DNA of 64,000 nt, taken from positions 248,001 to 312,000 of the forward strand of contig NZ_JAUZQD010000010.1 of NCBI RefSeq assembly GCF_030709675.1. The letters are read 5' to 3'. The position numbers were made by a program, and so were the translations under genes. The notes beneath the pieces are model-generated. The model did no database searches. It saw only the letters and a program-made list of their open reading frames with translations, and was not told the DNA's origin. Positions within the stretch are counted from its first letter, which is position 1. Every line of letters begins with the position of its first letter. This document shows, piece by piece, positions 52,977-61,279 of the stretch. The DNA comes from Symbioplanes lichenis (GTDB lineage Bacteria > Actinomycetota > Actinomycetes > Mycobacteriales > Micromonosporaceae).

Positions 52977-53017
52977 TGGAACGCCGTTCCATCCTGGGGT
53001 GGTGGAACGCCGTTCCA
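52977..53017. promoter_or_regulatory. Two identical TetR operators
   Basis: TGGAACGCCGTTCCA, a 15-bp palindrome with one central base, occurs at 52977-52991 and again at 53003-53017. Starts are 26 bp apart. They lie between the divergent tetR and FAD monooxygenase genes and are the obvious sites for that regulator. Confidence 0.85.
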
Positions 53018-53031
53018 GAGGGAGGAAAGCC

Positions 53032-54126
53032 ATGATCACGATCATCGGAGCGGGGCTCGGCGGGCTCACGCTCGCCCGTGTCCTGCACGTCCACGGCATC
53101 GCGTCGGTGGTCTACGAGGCCGACGCCTCGCCCGCCGCCCGCACCCAGGGCGGCCAGCTCGACATCCACGAGCACAACGGCCAGGTCGCCCTGCGCGAGG
53201 CCGGGCTGCTCGAGGAGTTCCGCGCGATCATCCACGCGGGCGCGGAGGCCACCCGCGTCGTCGCCCCCGACGGCGGCGTGCTGCTCGACCAGCCCGACGA
53301 CGGCAGCGGTCAGCGGCCCGAGGTGCTGCGCGGTGACCTGCGGCGGATCCTGCTCGACTCGCTCCCGGCCGGCACCGTGCGGTGGGGGCACAAGGTCACC
53401 ACGATCCGCGCACTGGGGGCGGGCCGGCACGAGGTCACCTTCGCCGACGGCTCGACCACGGCGACCGGGCTGCTGGTGGGGGCGGACGGCGCTTGGTCGC
53501 GGGTGCGCCCGCTGGTGTCGGCGGCGCAGCCGGTCTACTACGGCACGTCCTTCGTGGAGACCTATCTGCACGACGCCGACGAGCGGCACTCCGCGCCGGC
53601 CAAGCTGGTCGGCGAGGGTTCGATGATGGCGACCGTGCCGGGGCAGGGCATCATGGCGCACCGGGAGGCCGGGGGCGTGCTGCACACCTACGTGTCACTC
53701 ACCCGGCCGCTGGAGTGGTTCGCGGGGAAGGATCTCACGACCGACGTGGCGGCGGAGTTCGCCGGCTGGGCGCCGGAGCTGACCGCCCTGATCACCGACG
53801 GTGAGACCGCCCCGGTCCTGCGGCCTGTCCACGCGCTGCCGGAGGGCCACCGGTGGGAGCGGGTGGCGGGCGTGACCCTGCTCGGCGACGCCGCGCACCT
53901 GTCGCCCCCGAACGGCGAAGGAGCCAACCTGGCCATGCTCGACGGCGCCGAGCTGGGCCGGGCGATCGCCGCTCACCCTTCCTCGCCCGAGGCGGCGCTG
54001 ACCGCGTACGAGGAGGCGCTGTTCCCCCGCGTCGCCGAGGAGGCCGCCGAGTCCGCCCGCGACTTCGACATCTGCTTCGGCGACCGGACGCCGCAGAGCC
54101 TGCTCGAGCTCTTCGCAGCCGGGTGA
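53032..54126 (+). CDS. FAD-dependent monooxygenase, TetX/PHBH type
   Basis: 364 residues from ATG 53032 with GGAGGAAAG upstream. The FAD motifs are complete: IIGAGLGGLTLARVLHVHG at the N-terminus, the DG motif ADGAWSRVRPLV and the GD motif LLGDAAHLSPPNGEGANLAM. The closest families hydroxylate aromatic or polyketide substrates, including inactivation of tetracyclines by TetX. Control by the divergent TetR protein fits a detoxification or tailoring enzyme. Substrate identity is not visible. Confidence 0.9.
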   Translation: MITIIGAGLGGLTLARVLHVHGIASVVYEADASPAARTQGGQLDIHEHNGQVALREAGLLEEFRAIIHAGAEATRVVAPDGGVLLDQPDDGSGQRPEVLRGDLRRILLDSLPAGTVRWGHKVTTIRALGAGRHEVTFADGSTTATGLLVGADGAWSRVRPLVSAAQPVYYGTSFVETYLHDADERHSAPAKLVGEGSMMATVPGQGIMAHREAGGVLHTYVSLTRPLEWFAGKDLTTDVAAEFAGWAPELTALITDGETAPVLRPVHALPEGHRWERVAGVTLLGDAAHLSPPNGEGANLAMLDGAELGRAIAAHPSSPEAALTAYEEALFPRVAEEAAESARDFDICFGDRTPQSLLELFAAG

Positions 54127-54243
54127 AGCCACGTGGCCTCGACGCGGGTGGGTGGGCGCCGCAGGGTTTGCTCGTCCTGTTCGCGGCCCGGGGGAGCCGT
54201 TCGGCCGGTGATCATCGGGGGCGGGCGCGGGCATAATGGTCCG

Positions 54244-55992
54244 GTGCTGGGGTGGGGGGATGCTGCGACCGCGCGGCTCGAAGCCCTCCGGCGGACCGGG
54301 CTGGACGCCGTCGCCGATGAGATGTTCGACCGGTTCGCGGACATGGTGCGGACCGTCCTGAAGGTGCCCGTCGCCCTGGTGTCGCTGGTCACCGACGAGC
54401 GGCAGATCTTCCCCGGCGCCTGCGGGCTCGGGGAGCCGTGGCAGCAGGCGCGGGAGACGCCGCTGTCGCACTCGTTCTGCCAGCATGTGGTGGCGACCGA
54501 GGAGCCGCTGATCATCGTCGACGCCCGGGCCGACGAGCGGGTCCGGGGCAACCTGGCCATCGAGGACCTCGGCGTGATCGGCTACGCGGGGATGCCGCTG
54601 ACCGACGCCGACGGGCTGGTGCTCGGGTCGCTGTGCGCGATCGACCACGAGCCGCGCGAGTGGACCGGGGCGGAGCTGGCGCTGCTGGCCGATCTCGCCG
54701 CGGCGTGCTCCGACAGCTTGCGGGCGCGGATCACGGCCGGCCGGGCGGCCCGTCAGGAGGCGCGGGCGCACGCGGCCTTCGAGCGGACGCGGCTGCTGCT
54801 GCGGGCCAGCACGGTGCTCGCCGGGGCGGACACCCTCGACAAGGTGATCGACGCGGTGCGCGATCTGGTGACCGGGGCGCTCGACCCCGCGTACGTGGGC
54901 GTCTCCCTGCTGGACGACCAGGCGCGGGTGGCCGGGCACTCGCTGCGGCTGCTGCCGCCGGCGGTCGCCGACCGCTGGGCGCTCTACCCGGCGGACGCCC
55001 GGACGCCGTCGGCCCTGGCCGCGCGGTCCGGCCGGCCGGTGCTGCTGCCCGATCTCGCGGCGGTCGCGGCGGCCACGCCGGAGGCCCTGGCCACCTTCGA
55101 GGAGATGGGCTGGCAGTCGGTGGCCGCCGTGCCGCTGACCGGCCCCGACGGCCCGGTCGGCGCGCTGGCCTTCGCCTGGAAGGCACCGAACACCCTCGAC
55201 GAGGACGAGATCGGCATCGTGACCGCGCTGGCCGGGTTCGTCCTGCTGGCGATCACCCGCTCCCGGCTGCTCGACGACCGGCGCACCGCCGCCGCGGTCA
55301 TGCAGAAGGCGCTGCTCAGCCCGCTGCCGCAGCACGACCACCTGCGGCTGGCGGCCCGCTACGCCCCGGCGCGGCACGAGGACCATGTGGGCGGCGACTG
55401 GTACGACGCGATCAGCCTCGACCAGCGCCTGGTGCTGATCATCGGGGACGTCACCGGGCACAGCATCACCGCGGCGGCCACGATGAGCCAGTACCGCAGC
55501 ATGCTCCGGACGCTGGTCATCGACCGCCACGAGCCGCCGTCGGCGGTGCTGCGCCGGCTCGAGCACACCAGCCGTACGGCCGGAGTCGCGGCCCTGGCCA
55601 CGGTGCTGCTCGCCTACCTCGACCCCGCGCCGGGCGGCGGGCACACGCTGACCTGGGCCAACGCCGGGCATCCGACGCCCCTCGCGCTGCTGCCGGACGG
55701 CACGGTCACGGCGCTGGGCGGCCACGACCCGCTGATCGGGGCGGCCCGGCGGGTGTCACGCCGCAACCAGGTGTGCGGGCTGCCGCCGGGCGCGGTGCTC
55801 GTGCTGCACACGGACGGGCTGGTCGAGAGCCGCTCCGCGACGTACGACGAAGGGCTGGCCGCGGTGCACGACCTGCTGGGCCGGCATCGGGCGGCCGGAG
55901 CGGACAAGCTGGCCGACGTGCTGCTCGACCACGCCGCGGTCGCCGCCCGCGAGGACGACGTGGCGCTGCTGGTCGTGTCCACCCCGGGATAA
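54244..55992 (+). CDS. GAF-GAF-SpoIIE (PP2C) phosphatase
   Basis: 582 residues from GTG 54244, 6 nt after a CATAAT box (leaderless). A first GAF domain (about 20-160, LVTDERQIFPGACGLGEPWQ, HSFCQHVVATEEPLIIVDA) and a second (about 180-335) precede the SpoIIE-type PP2C domain. That domain has HEDHVGGDWYDAISLDQRLV, IIGDVTGHSITAAATMSQYR and a final AREDDVALLVV with the metal-binding Asp residues. Such enzymes dephosphorylate anti-anti-sigma (STAS) proteins and so release stress sigma factors. The HATPase and sigma genes downstream complete most of a partner-switching set. Confidence 0.92.
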   Translation: MLGWGDAATARLEALRRTGLDAVADEMFDRFADMVRTVLKVPVALVSLVTDERQIFPGACGLGEPWQQARETPLSHSFCQHVVATEEPLIIVDARADERVRGNLAIEDLGVIGYAGMPLTDADGLVLGSLCAIDHEPREWTGAELALLADLAAACSDSLRARITAGRAARQEARAHAAFERTRLLLRASTVLAGADTLDKVIDAVRDLVTGALDPAYVGVSLLDDQARVAGHSLRLLPPAVADRWALYPADARTPSALAARSGRPVLLPDLAAVAAATPEALATFEEMGWQSVAAVPLTGPDGPVGALAFAWKAPNTLDEDEIGIVTALAGFVLLAITRSRLLDDRRTAAAVMQKALLSPLPQHDHLRLAARYAPARHEDHVGGDWYDAISLDQRLVLIIGDVTGHSITAAATMSQYRSMLRTLVIDRHEPPSAVLRRLEHTSRTAGVAALATVLLAYLDPAPGGGHTLTWANAGHPTPLALLPDGTVTALGGHDPLIGAARRVSRRNQVCGLPPGAVLVLHTDGLVESRSATYDEGLAAVHDLLGRHRAAGADKLADVLLDHAAVAAREDDVALLVVSTPG

Positions 55993-56010
55993 GCGAAAGA
56001 GCGACCACAC

Positions 56011-56060
56011 CCGCGCACGGGAAAGAGGCCGCGCACGGGAAAGAGGCCGCGCGCGGAAGG
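56011..56060. repeat. Short 18-nt tandem repeat
   Basis: CCGCGCACGGGAAAGAGG occurs at 56011-56028 and 56029-56046, with a degenerate third unit to 56060. It lies between the phosphatase stop and the end of the convergent HATPase gene. Confidence 0.8.
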
Positions 56061-56081
56061 GGCGGCGCGCGGGGAAGTGGG

Positions 56082-56471
56082 CTAGGAAGCTCGGCTCACC
56101 GGCTCCGCACGGGGCACGTCGGCCCACACGACCTTGCCGCCGGACTGGGGGCGGGTCCCCCACGAGCGGGTGATGGCGGTCACGAGGAGCAGGCCGCGGC
56201 CGCCGATGCGGCGGGGGTCCGGCCCGTACGCGCGGGGCAGCACCGGGCTCGAGTCCGACACCTCGATGTGCAGCGTCTCGTCGTCGCAGCGCAGCAGCAA
56301 CTCGCCGCCGTCGCCGGTGTGCTGGACCACGTTCTCGACCAGCTCGGTGATCACGAGCAGCGAGTCCTCGACCTGGTCGGGCGTCTGCCACGCCGCCAGC
56401 GCCAGCCGCGCCCGCTGCCGCAAGGCCGCGCAGTCGGTGCTGTGCGCGAAGGGCAACCGCAGCGGATCCAT
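56082..56471 (-). CDS. Anti-sigma-factor-type HATPase (RsbW-like)
   Basis: 129 residues from ATG 56471 with AGGAAG 6 nt upstream. The GHKL fold is recognised by ITELVENVVQHTGDGGELLL (N box) and RRIGGRGLLLVTAI (G box). Actinomycetes have many such small kinases that phosphorylate STAS proteins or bind sigma factors. It sits between the SpoIIE phosphatase and the stress sigma factor, in opposite orientation to both, and is the likely anti-sigma component. Confidence 0.88.
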   Translation of the reverse strand: MDPLRLPFAHSTDCAALRQRARLALAAWQTPDQVEDSLLVITELVENVVQHTGDGGELLLRCDDETLHIEVSDSSPVLPRAYGPDPRRIGGRGLLLVTAITRSWGTRPQSGGKVVWADVPRAEPVSRAS

Positions 56472-56622
56472 GCCGATCTTCCTACCCTGTACGCGCCCGA
56501 GTACTCACGGTGGGGTGGCAAAACCTTCGGCGCTGTCCCTTTCACCCGATCGGCGGAGTTTGCGCGAAGCGCGGCGGCGGGCACTGAAGGTCCATCCGCC
56601 CGCCTACCGAGGAGCCTTCTCC

Positions 56623-57585
56623 ATGACTGTCGCCATCGCCCCCGTGGAGCCCGCCTCCGCGGAGCCCGCCTCCGCGCGAGAGTCCGACTCCGGCCGGGAG
56701 CCCGGCGCCGCAAAGGGGTCGGAGGCCGCGAGGGAGCTCGACGCCGCACAGGGGACCGCGAGGAACGCCGGTGCCGCGAGGGAGTCCGACGCGGCGAAGG
56801 AGTCCGGCGCCGCGAAGGGGGCCGCGAAGGGACCCGATGCCGACCGGGCGAGCGCGTTGATCACCGCGCTGGCCGCCCTGCCGGAGGGTGACCCGGCCCG
56901 CCCGGCGCTGCGGGACCGGACGATCGAGGCCTGGCTGCCGATGGCCCGCCACCTGGCCCACCGCTACGCCGGGCGCGGCGAGCCGGCCGACGACCTCTAC
57001 CAGGTCGCCGTCGTGGGCCTGATCAAGGCGGTCGACCGGTTCGAGGCCGGCCGGGGCGTCGACTTCGCCGGGTACGCCATCCCGACCGTCATCGGCGAGA
57101 TCAAGCGCCACTTCCGGGACCGCACCTGGTCGGTGCGCGTGCCCCGGCGGCTGCAGGAGCTGCGCCTGGCCATCACGACCGCCAACAACGAGCTGAGCCA
57201 CAGCCTCGGGCGGGCGGCGACCGTGGCGGACATCGCCGGGCACCTCGGCGTCACGGAGGAGGACGTCCTCGAGGGGCTGGAGGGCGCCCGCGCGTACAAC
57301 GCCACCAGCCTGTCCCTGCCGGTCGGCGCCGACGGCAGCACCGAGCTGGGGGAGACCCTCGGCGGCGAGGACCGGGAGCTGGAGCTGGCGGAGCTGCGGC
57401 TGGCCCTCGGCCCGGCCCTGGCCACCCTCGACGACCGCGAGCGGCGGATCATCCAGCTGCGCTTCTACGGCAACCTCACGCAGACCCAGATCGCCGAGCG
57501 GATCGGCATCAGTCAGATGCACGTGAGCCGCCTGCTCTCCCGCGCCCTGGTCAAGCTGCGCGGCCACCTCGGCGAAGCCTGCTGA
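56623..57585 (+). CDS. Sigma-B/F/G-type RNA polymerase sigma factor with a low-complexity N-terminus
   Basis: 320 residues from ATG 56623 with GAGGAG upstream. Regions 2-4 are normal: EPADDLYQVAVVGLIKAVDR and FAGYAIPTVIGEIKRHFRDR (region 2), WSVRVPRRLQELRLAI, and LTQTQIAERIGISQMHVSRL (region 4 HTH). Ahead of them is a ~75-residue extension made almost only of Ala, Glu, Ser, Gly, Lys and Asp (EPASAEPASARES, GAAKGAAKG), which usual family members lack. Next to the phosphatase and HATPase it is the likely output of a partner-switching stress response. Its last 26 nt including the stop are repeated 47 bp downstream. Confidence 0.93.
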   Translation: MTVAIAPVEPASAEPASARESDSGREPGAAKGSEAARELDAAQGTARNAGAARESDAAKESGAAKGAAKGPDADRASALITALAALPEGDPARPALRDRTIEAWLPMARHLAHRYAGRGEPADDLYQVAVVGLIKAVDRFEAGRGVDFAGYAIPTVIGEIKRHFRDRTWSVRVPRRLQELRLAITTANNELSHSLGRAATVADIAGHLGVTEEDVLEGLEGARAYNATSLSLPVGADGSTELGETLGGEDRELELAELRLALGPALATLDDRERRIIQLRFYGNLTQTQIAERIGISQMHVSRLLSRALVKLRGHLGEAC

Positions 57586-57632
57586 CCGGGCACGGGAGCA
57601 GCCGGTGCGGCCACCTCGGCGAAGCCTGCTGA
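57560..57632. repeat. 26-nt exact direct repeat copying the sigma-gene 3' end
   Basis: The last 26 nt of the sigma gene (57560-57585, including TGA) are repeated exactly at 57607-57632, 47 bp downstream. The core is GCCACCTCGGCGAAGCCTGC. The second copy is not part of a gene. Confidence 0.9.
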
Positions 57633-57668
57633 GGGCCGATCAGCAGAGGCCGGGCAGCAAAGCAACGG

Positions 57669-58196
57669 TCAGGGCAGGGCGCGCCGCATGCGGAGGCTGA
57701 CGATGTGGTCGTCGGAGCGGGAGAGGGTGGCGCGGACCGTGTCCATCGGCACGAAGCCGCGCGCCCGGTGGAAGCCGATCCCGGCCTGGTCGCCGAGGAA
57801 GACCGACACCCACATCTCGCTGCCCCCGGCCGCCTGGATCTGGGCGGTCACCGTCTCCAGCAGCAGGGTGCCCAGGCCCCGGCCGCGGGCGCTCCCGTCG
57901 AGATAGACGCGGGAGAGCTCGCCGGTCCGGGGGCCGGTCATGCCGCCGCCCGCGACGCCGAGCACGGCGCCGTCCTCCTCGATCACCTGATAGCCGAACC
58001 AGCCGGGCGGCGACGGCGGCACGTCCCGGGCGACGCGCGGCTCTTCGTAGAACTCGGCCACGCTGCGCTCGATGTAGCCCGGCGGGAGCAGGTCACGATA
58101 GGCGTCGCGGTAGGCCGCGGAGCAGATCGCGGAGATGCGGGGCACGTCCGCCTCCGTGGCGGCGCGGACGACGGCGGTCATCGATGAGTTCGGCAC
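57669..58196 (-). CDS. GNAT-family N-acetyltransferase
   Basis: 175 residues from GTG 58196, 6 nt after a TATCCT box (leaderless). The acetyl-CoA loop appears as DGSARGRGLGTLLLETVTAQ (motif A, R/QxxGxG/A), preceded by ELSRVYLD and followed by GIGFHRARGFVPMDTVRA (motif B). The substrate is unknown. No operon partner is present. Confidence 0.9.
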   Translation of the reverse strand: MPNSSMTAVVRAATEADVPRISAICSAAYRDAYRDLLPPGYIERSVAEFYEEPRVARDVPPSPPGWFGYQVIEEDGAVLGVAGGGMTGPRTGELSRVYLDGSARGRGLGTLLLETVTAQIQAAGGSEMWVSVFLGDQAGIGFHRARGFVPMDTVRATLSRSDDHIVSLRMRRALP

Positions 58197-58258
58197 GCGC
58201 CAAGGATAGATCGGCGTCGCGCGCGTGACCCTCGGCGATCCGCCGCCGGCGCGTGCGG

Positions 58259-59284
58259 TCAGTCGAGATCGGCGAGGTCGAGCACGAACCGGTAGCGCAC
58301 GTCGCCCTTCTCCAGCCGGGTCAGCGCCTCCTCCACCCGCGACGACGGCAGCACCTCGACGTCCGCGGTGATGCCGTGCCCGGCGCAGAAGGCCAGCAGC
58401 TCGGCCGTGTGCTTCGTGCCGCCGGTGCCCGAGGAGCTGACGCTCTTGCGCCCGTACGCCAGCTGCATCAGCGGCACCTTGGTCTCCAGCGGCAGGCCGA
58501 CCACGCTCAGCGTGCCCTCCAGGCCGAGCAGGCCGATCAGCGGCGCCAGGTCGTGCGGCACGGCGATGGTGTCGAGGATCAGGTCGAAGCGGTCCACGGC
58601 CGCGTCGACGGCCACGAGTGCCTTGGCGCCCAGCTCACGGGCGTCGGCGGCCTTGTCCGGCGTACGGCTGAGGACCGTCACCTCGGCGCCCAGGGCGACC
58701 GCGAGCTTCACCCCGAGATGCCCGAGCCCGCCGAGCCCCGCGACGGCGACCTGGCTGCCCGGGCCGATGCCGAGCGCGCGCATCGGCTCCCACACGGTGA
58801 TCCCGGCGCACATCAGCGGCGCGGCGGCCGCCGGGTCGAGACCTTCCGGCAACGGGTACGCGAACTTGTCCCGCACCACGTACTCCCGGCTGTAACCGCC
58901 CCGGGTCGTCGTGCCGTCCACCCGATCGGTCCCGCCGTAGGTGACGGTGGCGCCCTGGTAGCAGAAGTTCTCCTGGCCGGCCGCGCACATCGCGCACGAG
59001 CCGCACGAGTCGACGATCGTGCCCACGGCGACGCGGTCCCCGGGGGCGAAACCGGTCACCGACGCACCCGCCGCGGTGACCGTACCCGTGAATTCGTGGC
59101 CGGGGACGAGACCGGCCGCCGGCTTGCCGGTCAGGCCGTGGATCGCGTGCAGGTCGCTGTGGCAGACGCCGCAGTGGTCGACGCGCACCGCGAGGTCGTC
59201 GGCCCGCAGCTCGCGGCGCTCGATCGGCACCCGCTCCAGCGCGGTGGAGTTGCCCGTGCTCTGCCATCCGGTGGTCCTGCGCAT
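58259..59284 (-). CDS. Zinc-dependent alcohol dehydrogenase (cinnamyl-alcohol-dehydrogenase branch)
   Basis: 341 residues from ATG 59284 with GAGGAG 6 nt upstream. The catalytic zinc site is CGVCHSDLHAIHG with GHEFTG, and the structural zinc site is DSCGSCAMCAAGQENFC. NADP-binding follows (VAGLGGLGHLGVKLAVALGA). YahK/AdhC-type enzymes reduce aldehydes using NADPH in the cytosol. The divergent TetR gene and two palindromes in the shared promoter region suggest aldehyde-inducible control. Confidence 0.94.
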   Translation of the reverse strand: MRRTTGWQSTGNSTALERVPIERRELRADDLAVRVDHCGVCHSDLHAIHGLTGKPAAGLVPGHEFTGTVTAAGASVTGFAPGDRVAVGTIVDSCGSCAMCAAGQENFCYQGATVTYGGTDRVDGTTTRGGYSREYVVRDKFAYPLPEGLDPAAAAPLMCAGITVWEPMRALGIGPGSQVAVAGLGGLGHLGVKLAVALGAEVTVLSRTPDKAADARELGAKALVAVDAAVDRFDLILDTIAVPHDLAPLIGLLGLEGTLSVVGLPLETKVPLMQLAYGRKSVSSSGTGGTKHTAELLAFCAGHGITADVEVLPSSRVEEALTRLEKGDVRYRFVLDLADLD

Positions 59285-59307
59285 GATTGCTCCTCGGCGA
59301 TGGGAAA

Positions 59308-59350
59308 GACAGACTATTCGGTCTGTCGGCCACCATAGACCAACTGGTCT
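59308..59350. promoter_or_regulatory. Two dyad operators in the ADH/TetR divergent promoter
   Basis: GACAGAC-TATTCG-GTCTGTC (59308-59327) has perfect 7-bp arms. AGACCA-AC-TGGTCT (59337-59350) has perfect 6-bp arms and shares the AGAC/GTCT half-site. A TAAAGT -10 box (59357-59362) follows 6 nt before the TetR ATG. Confidence 0.8.
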
Positions 59351-59368
59351 GTTTGTTAAAGTGGTCGC

Positions 59369-59935
59369 ATGCCACCCCTGCCGACCACGCAGAAGGGCGC
59401 CGCCACGAGCCGGCGCATCCTCGACGCCGCCGCCGAGGAGTTCGCCGAGCGGGGCATCGCCGGCGCGCGCGTCGACCGGATCATCGCGGCCGCGCAGACG
59501 AACAAGGCGCAGCTCTACGACTACTTCGGCAACAAGGACGGCCTGTTCGACGCGGTGGTGGCCGACCGCGCCGGCCGCCTGCTGGGCGCGGTCACGATGG
59601 ACGCGGGCGACCTGCCCGGCGTCGCCGTCGCCATCTACGACGAGACCCTGCGCCACCCCGACCTGGTCCGCCTGGTGACCTGGCTGCGCCTCGAGCGCCG
59701 CCCGGCCGGCCGGCTGAGCGCGCACGACGGCGACGAGCCCAAGCTGGCCGCCATCCGCGCCGCGCAAGAGGCGGGCCGGGTGCGCGCGGGCGACCCGCTC
59801 GAGCTGTTCTCGCTGGTGCTGGCCATGGCGCTCGCCTGGTCGCCGGTGAGCATCGTCGACGGAGCCGGCGCCGGCGACCACGAGAGCCGCCGGAACCTGC
59901 TGCGCGAGAGCGTGGAGCGCGTCGTCCGGCCGTAA
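59369..59935 (+). CDS. TetR-family transcriptional regulator
   Basis: 188 residues from ATG 59369 (leaderless). The HTH region reads GIAGARVDRIIAAAQTNKAQ with the following LYDYFGNKDGLFDAVV. The C-terminal domain contains LVTWLRLERRPAGRLS, a pattern common in actinobacterial aldehyde- or alcohol-responsive repressors. It probably represses the divergent zinc ADH and itself. Confidence 0.92.
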   Translation: MPPLPTTQKGAATSRRILDAAAEEFAERGIAGARVDRIIAAAQTNKAQLYDYFGNKDGLFDAVVADRAGRLLGAVTMDAGDLPGVAVAIYDETLRHPDLVRLVTWLRLERRPAGRLSAHDGDEPKLAAIRAAQEAGRVRAGDPLELFSLVLAMALAWSPVSIVDGAGAGDHESRRNLLRESVERVVRP

Positions 59936-59944
59936 CATAGACGC

Positions 59945-61270
59945 ATGTCCATACTTCCGGGCGCTGTCGCCCTGCTGTTGCTGACCCCCGCGACCGTGGC
60001 GGCCGCGCCCACCGTCCGGCAGCTGTCCACCACGGTGCTGACCACCGCCGGGCGGACGGCGCTGACCTACACCGGCTACATGAACGGGGAGTCGTTCCAG
60101 CAGGACGGCATCGTCACCGCGAACGGCTGGCAGTACGCGGCCTTCTGGGACGAGAGCGGCTACGTCAACGTCTCGCGGCGGCAGCTCAGCGCGGGCGCGT
60201 GGCAGAACCTGCGGCTGACCGACTACGTGACGACCTCCACCGACTCGCACAACACGATCAGCATCGGCATCAGCCCGCAGGACGGCACGCTGCACCTGGC
60301 CTTCGACATGCACTCCAGCCAGCTGCGCTACCGCCGCTCGGTCGCCGGGATCACCACGTCACCCGGCACCGCGGCCTGGTCGCCGTCCTCGTTCGGCGCG
60401 GTCGTCACCAGCCTGGCGGGGACCACGATGAGCCAGGTGACCTACCCCCAGTTCATGACCGCGCCCGACCAGACACTGCAACTCCTCATCCGTACGGGCC
60501 TCAGCGGCGCCGGCGACGAAGTGCTCTACGAGTACGCCAACCGCGCCTGGACCTACGTCGGCAAGGTCATCGACGGGACGACGCCGGACAACAACCCGTA
60601 CCTGTTCGGCGCCGAGTACGACAGCACCGGCCTGCTGCACCTGACGTGGACGGTGCGCGAGACACCGGACGCCAGCACGAACCATGACCTCTACTACGCG
60701 TACAGCAAGGACAAGGGCCGCACGTGGCGTGACAACAGCGGCCAGGTCGTGAGCACGCCGCTGGCCTCCGACGCCGCCGGGCTCAAGGTGTGGTCGATCG
60801 GGCAGAACCGCGGGCTGATGAACCAGGAGTCCCAGGTGGTCGACAAGGCCGGCATCGTGCACGTGCTCGCGTCGCACCTGCCCGCCGCCGCGCCCGACAA
60901 CACCAACTTCACGGCCGCCCGTGACCAGGCCGTCCTCGTGCACTACTGGCGGGACAAGGCGTCGAAGGCGTGGCACCAGACCTACACGCCCTTCCTCGAG
61001 CGGTCGGCGCGCGGCGACATCGCGGTCGATGTCAATGACAACCTGTACGTGGCCAGCGGCGACTCGACGACCCGCAAGCTGCACATCGAGACGGCGTCCA
61101 AGGCGTCCGGCTGGACCGACTGGACCATCCGCTACACGTCCGACCCGGTCTACTACTCCGATCCGCTCATCGATCACGAGCGCGTCCGCACGACCGGCGT
61201 CCTGAGCATCTTCGCCCCGCGCTACGGCGGCAGCCGCATCGACGTCCAGGACTGGCAGGTGGCCGGTTAG
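59945..61270 (+). CDS. Secreted BNR-repeat protein (BNR_4 type), possible polysaccharide lyase
   Basis: 441 residues from ATG 59945, 6 nt after a TAACAT box (leaderless). A signal peptide (LPGAVALLLLTPATVAAA) is present. The body is a beta-propeller with GWQYAAFWDESGYVNVSRRQ, DSHNTISIGISPQDGTLHLA, FDMHSSQLRYRRS and YAYSKDKGRTWRDNSGQVV (BNR Asp-box). This is the BNR_4 pattern, a family that includes ulvan and other polysaccharide lyases (PL24/25-like). A lyase or glycan-binding role outside the cell is likely, but catalytic residues were not assigned. Confidence 0.85.
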   Translation: MSILPGAVALLLLTPATVAAAPTVRQLSTTVLTTAGRTALTYTGYMNGESFQQDGIVTANGWQYAAFWDESGYVNVSRRQLSAGAWQNLRLTDYVTTSTDSHNTISIGISPQDGTLHLAFDMHSSQLRYRRSVAGITTSPGTAAWSPSSFGAVVTSLAGTTMSQVTYPQFMTAPDQTLQLLIRTGLSGAGDEVLYEYANRAWTYVGKVIDGTTPDNNPYLFGAEYDSTGLLHLTWTVRETPDASTNHDLYYAYSKDKGRTWRDNSGQVVSTPLASDAAGLKVWSIGQNRGLMNQESQVVDKAGIVHVLASHLPAAAPDNTNFTAARDQAVLVHYWRDKASKAWHQTYTPFLERSARGDIAVDVNDNLYVASGDSTTRKLHIETASKASGWTDWTIRYTSDPVYYSDPLIDHERVRTTGVLSIFAPRYGGSRIDVQDWQVAG

Positions 61271-61279
61271 GGTCCGTTG

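Noticed and set aside
56558-56584. Sigma-B/F type promoter (GTTT ... GGGCAC) for the sigma gene
   Set aside because: The spacer is 17 nt and the -10 half is a poor match to GGGTAA, so autoregulation cannot be supported.
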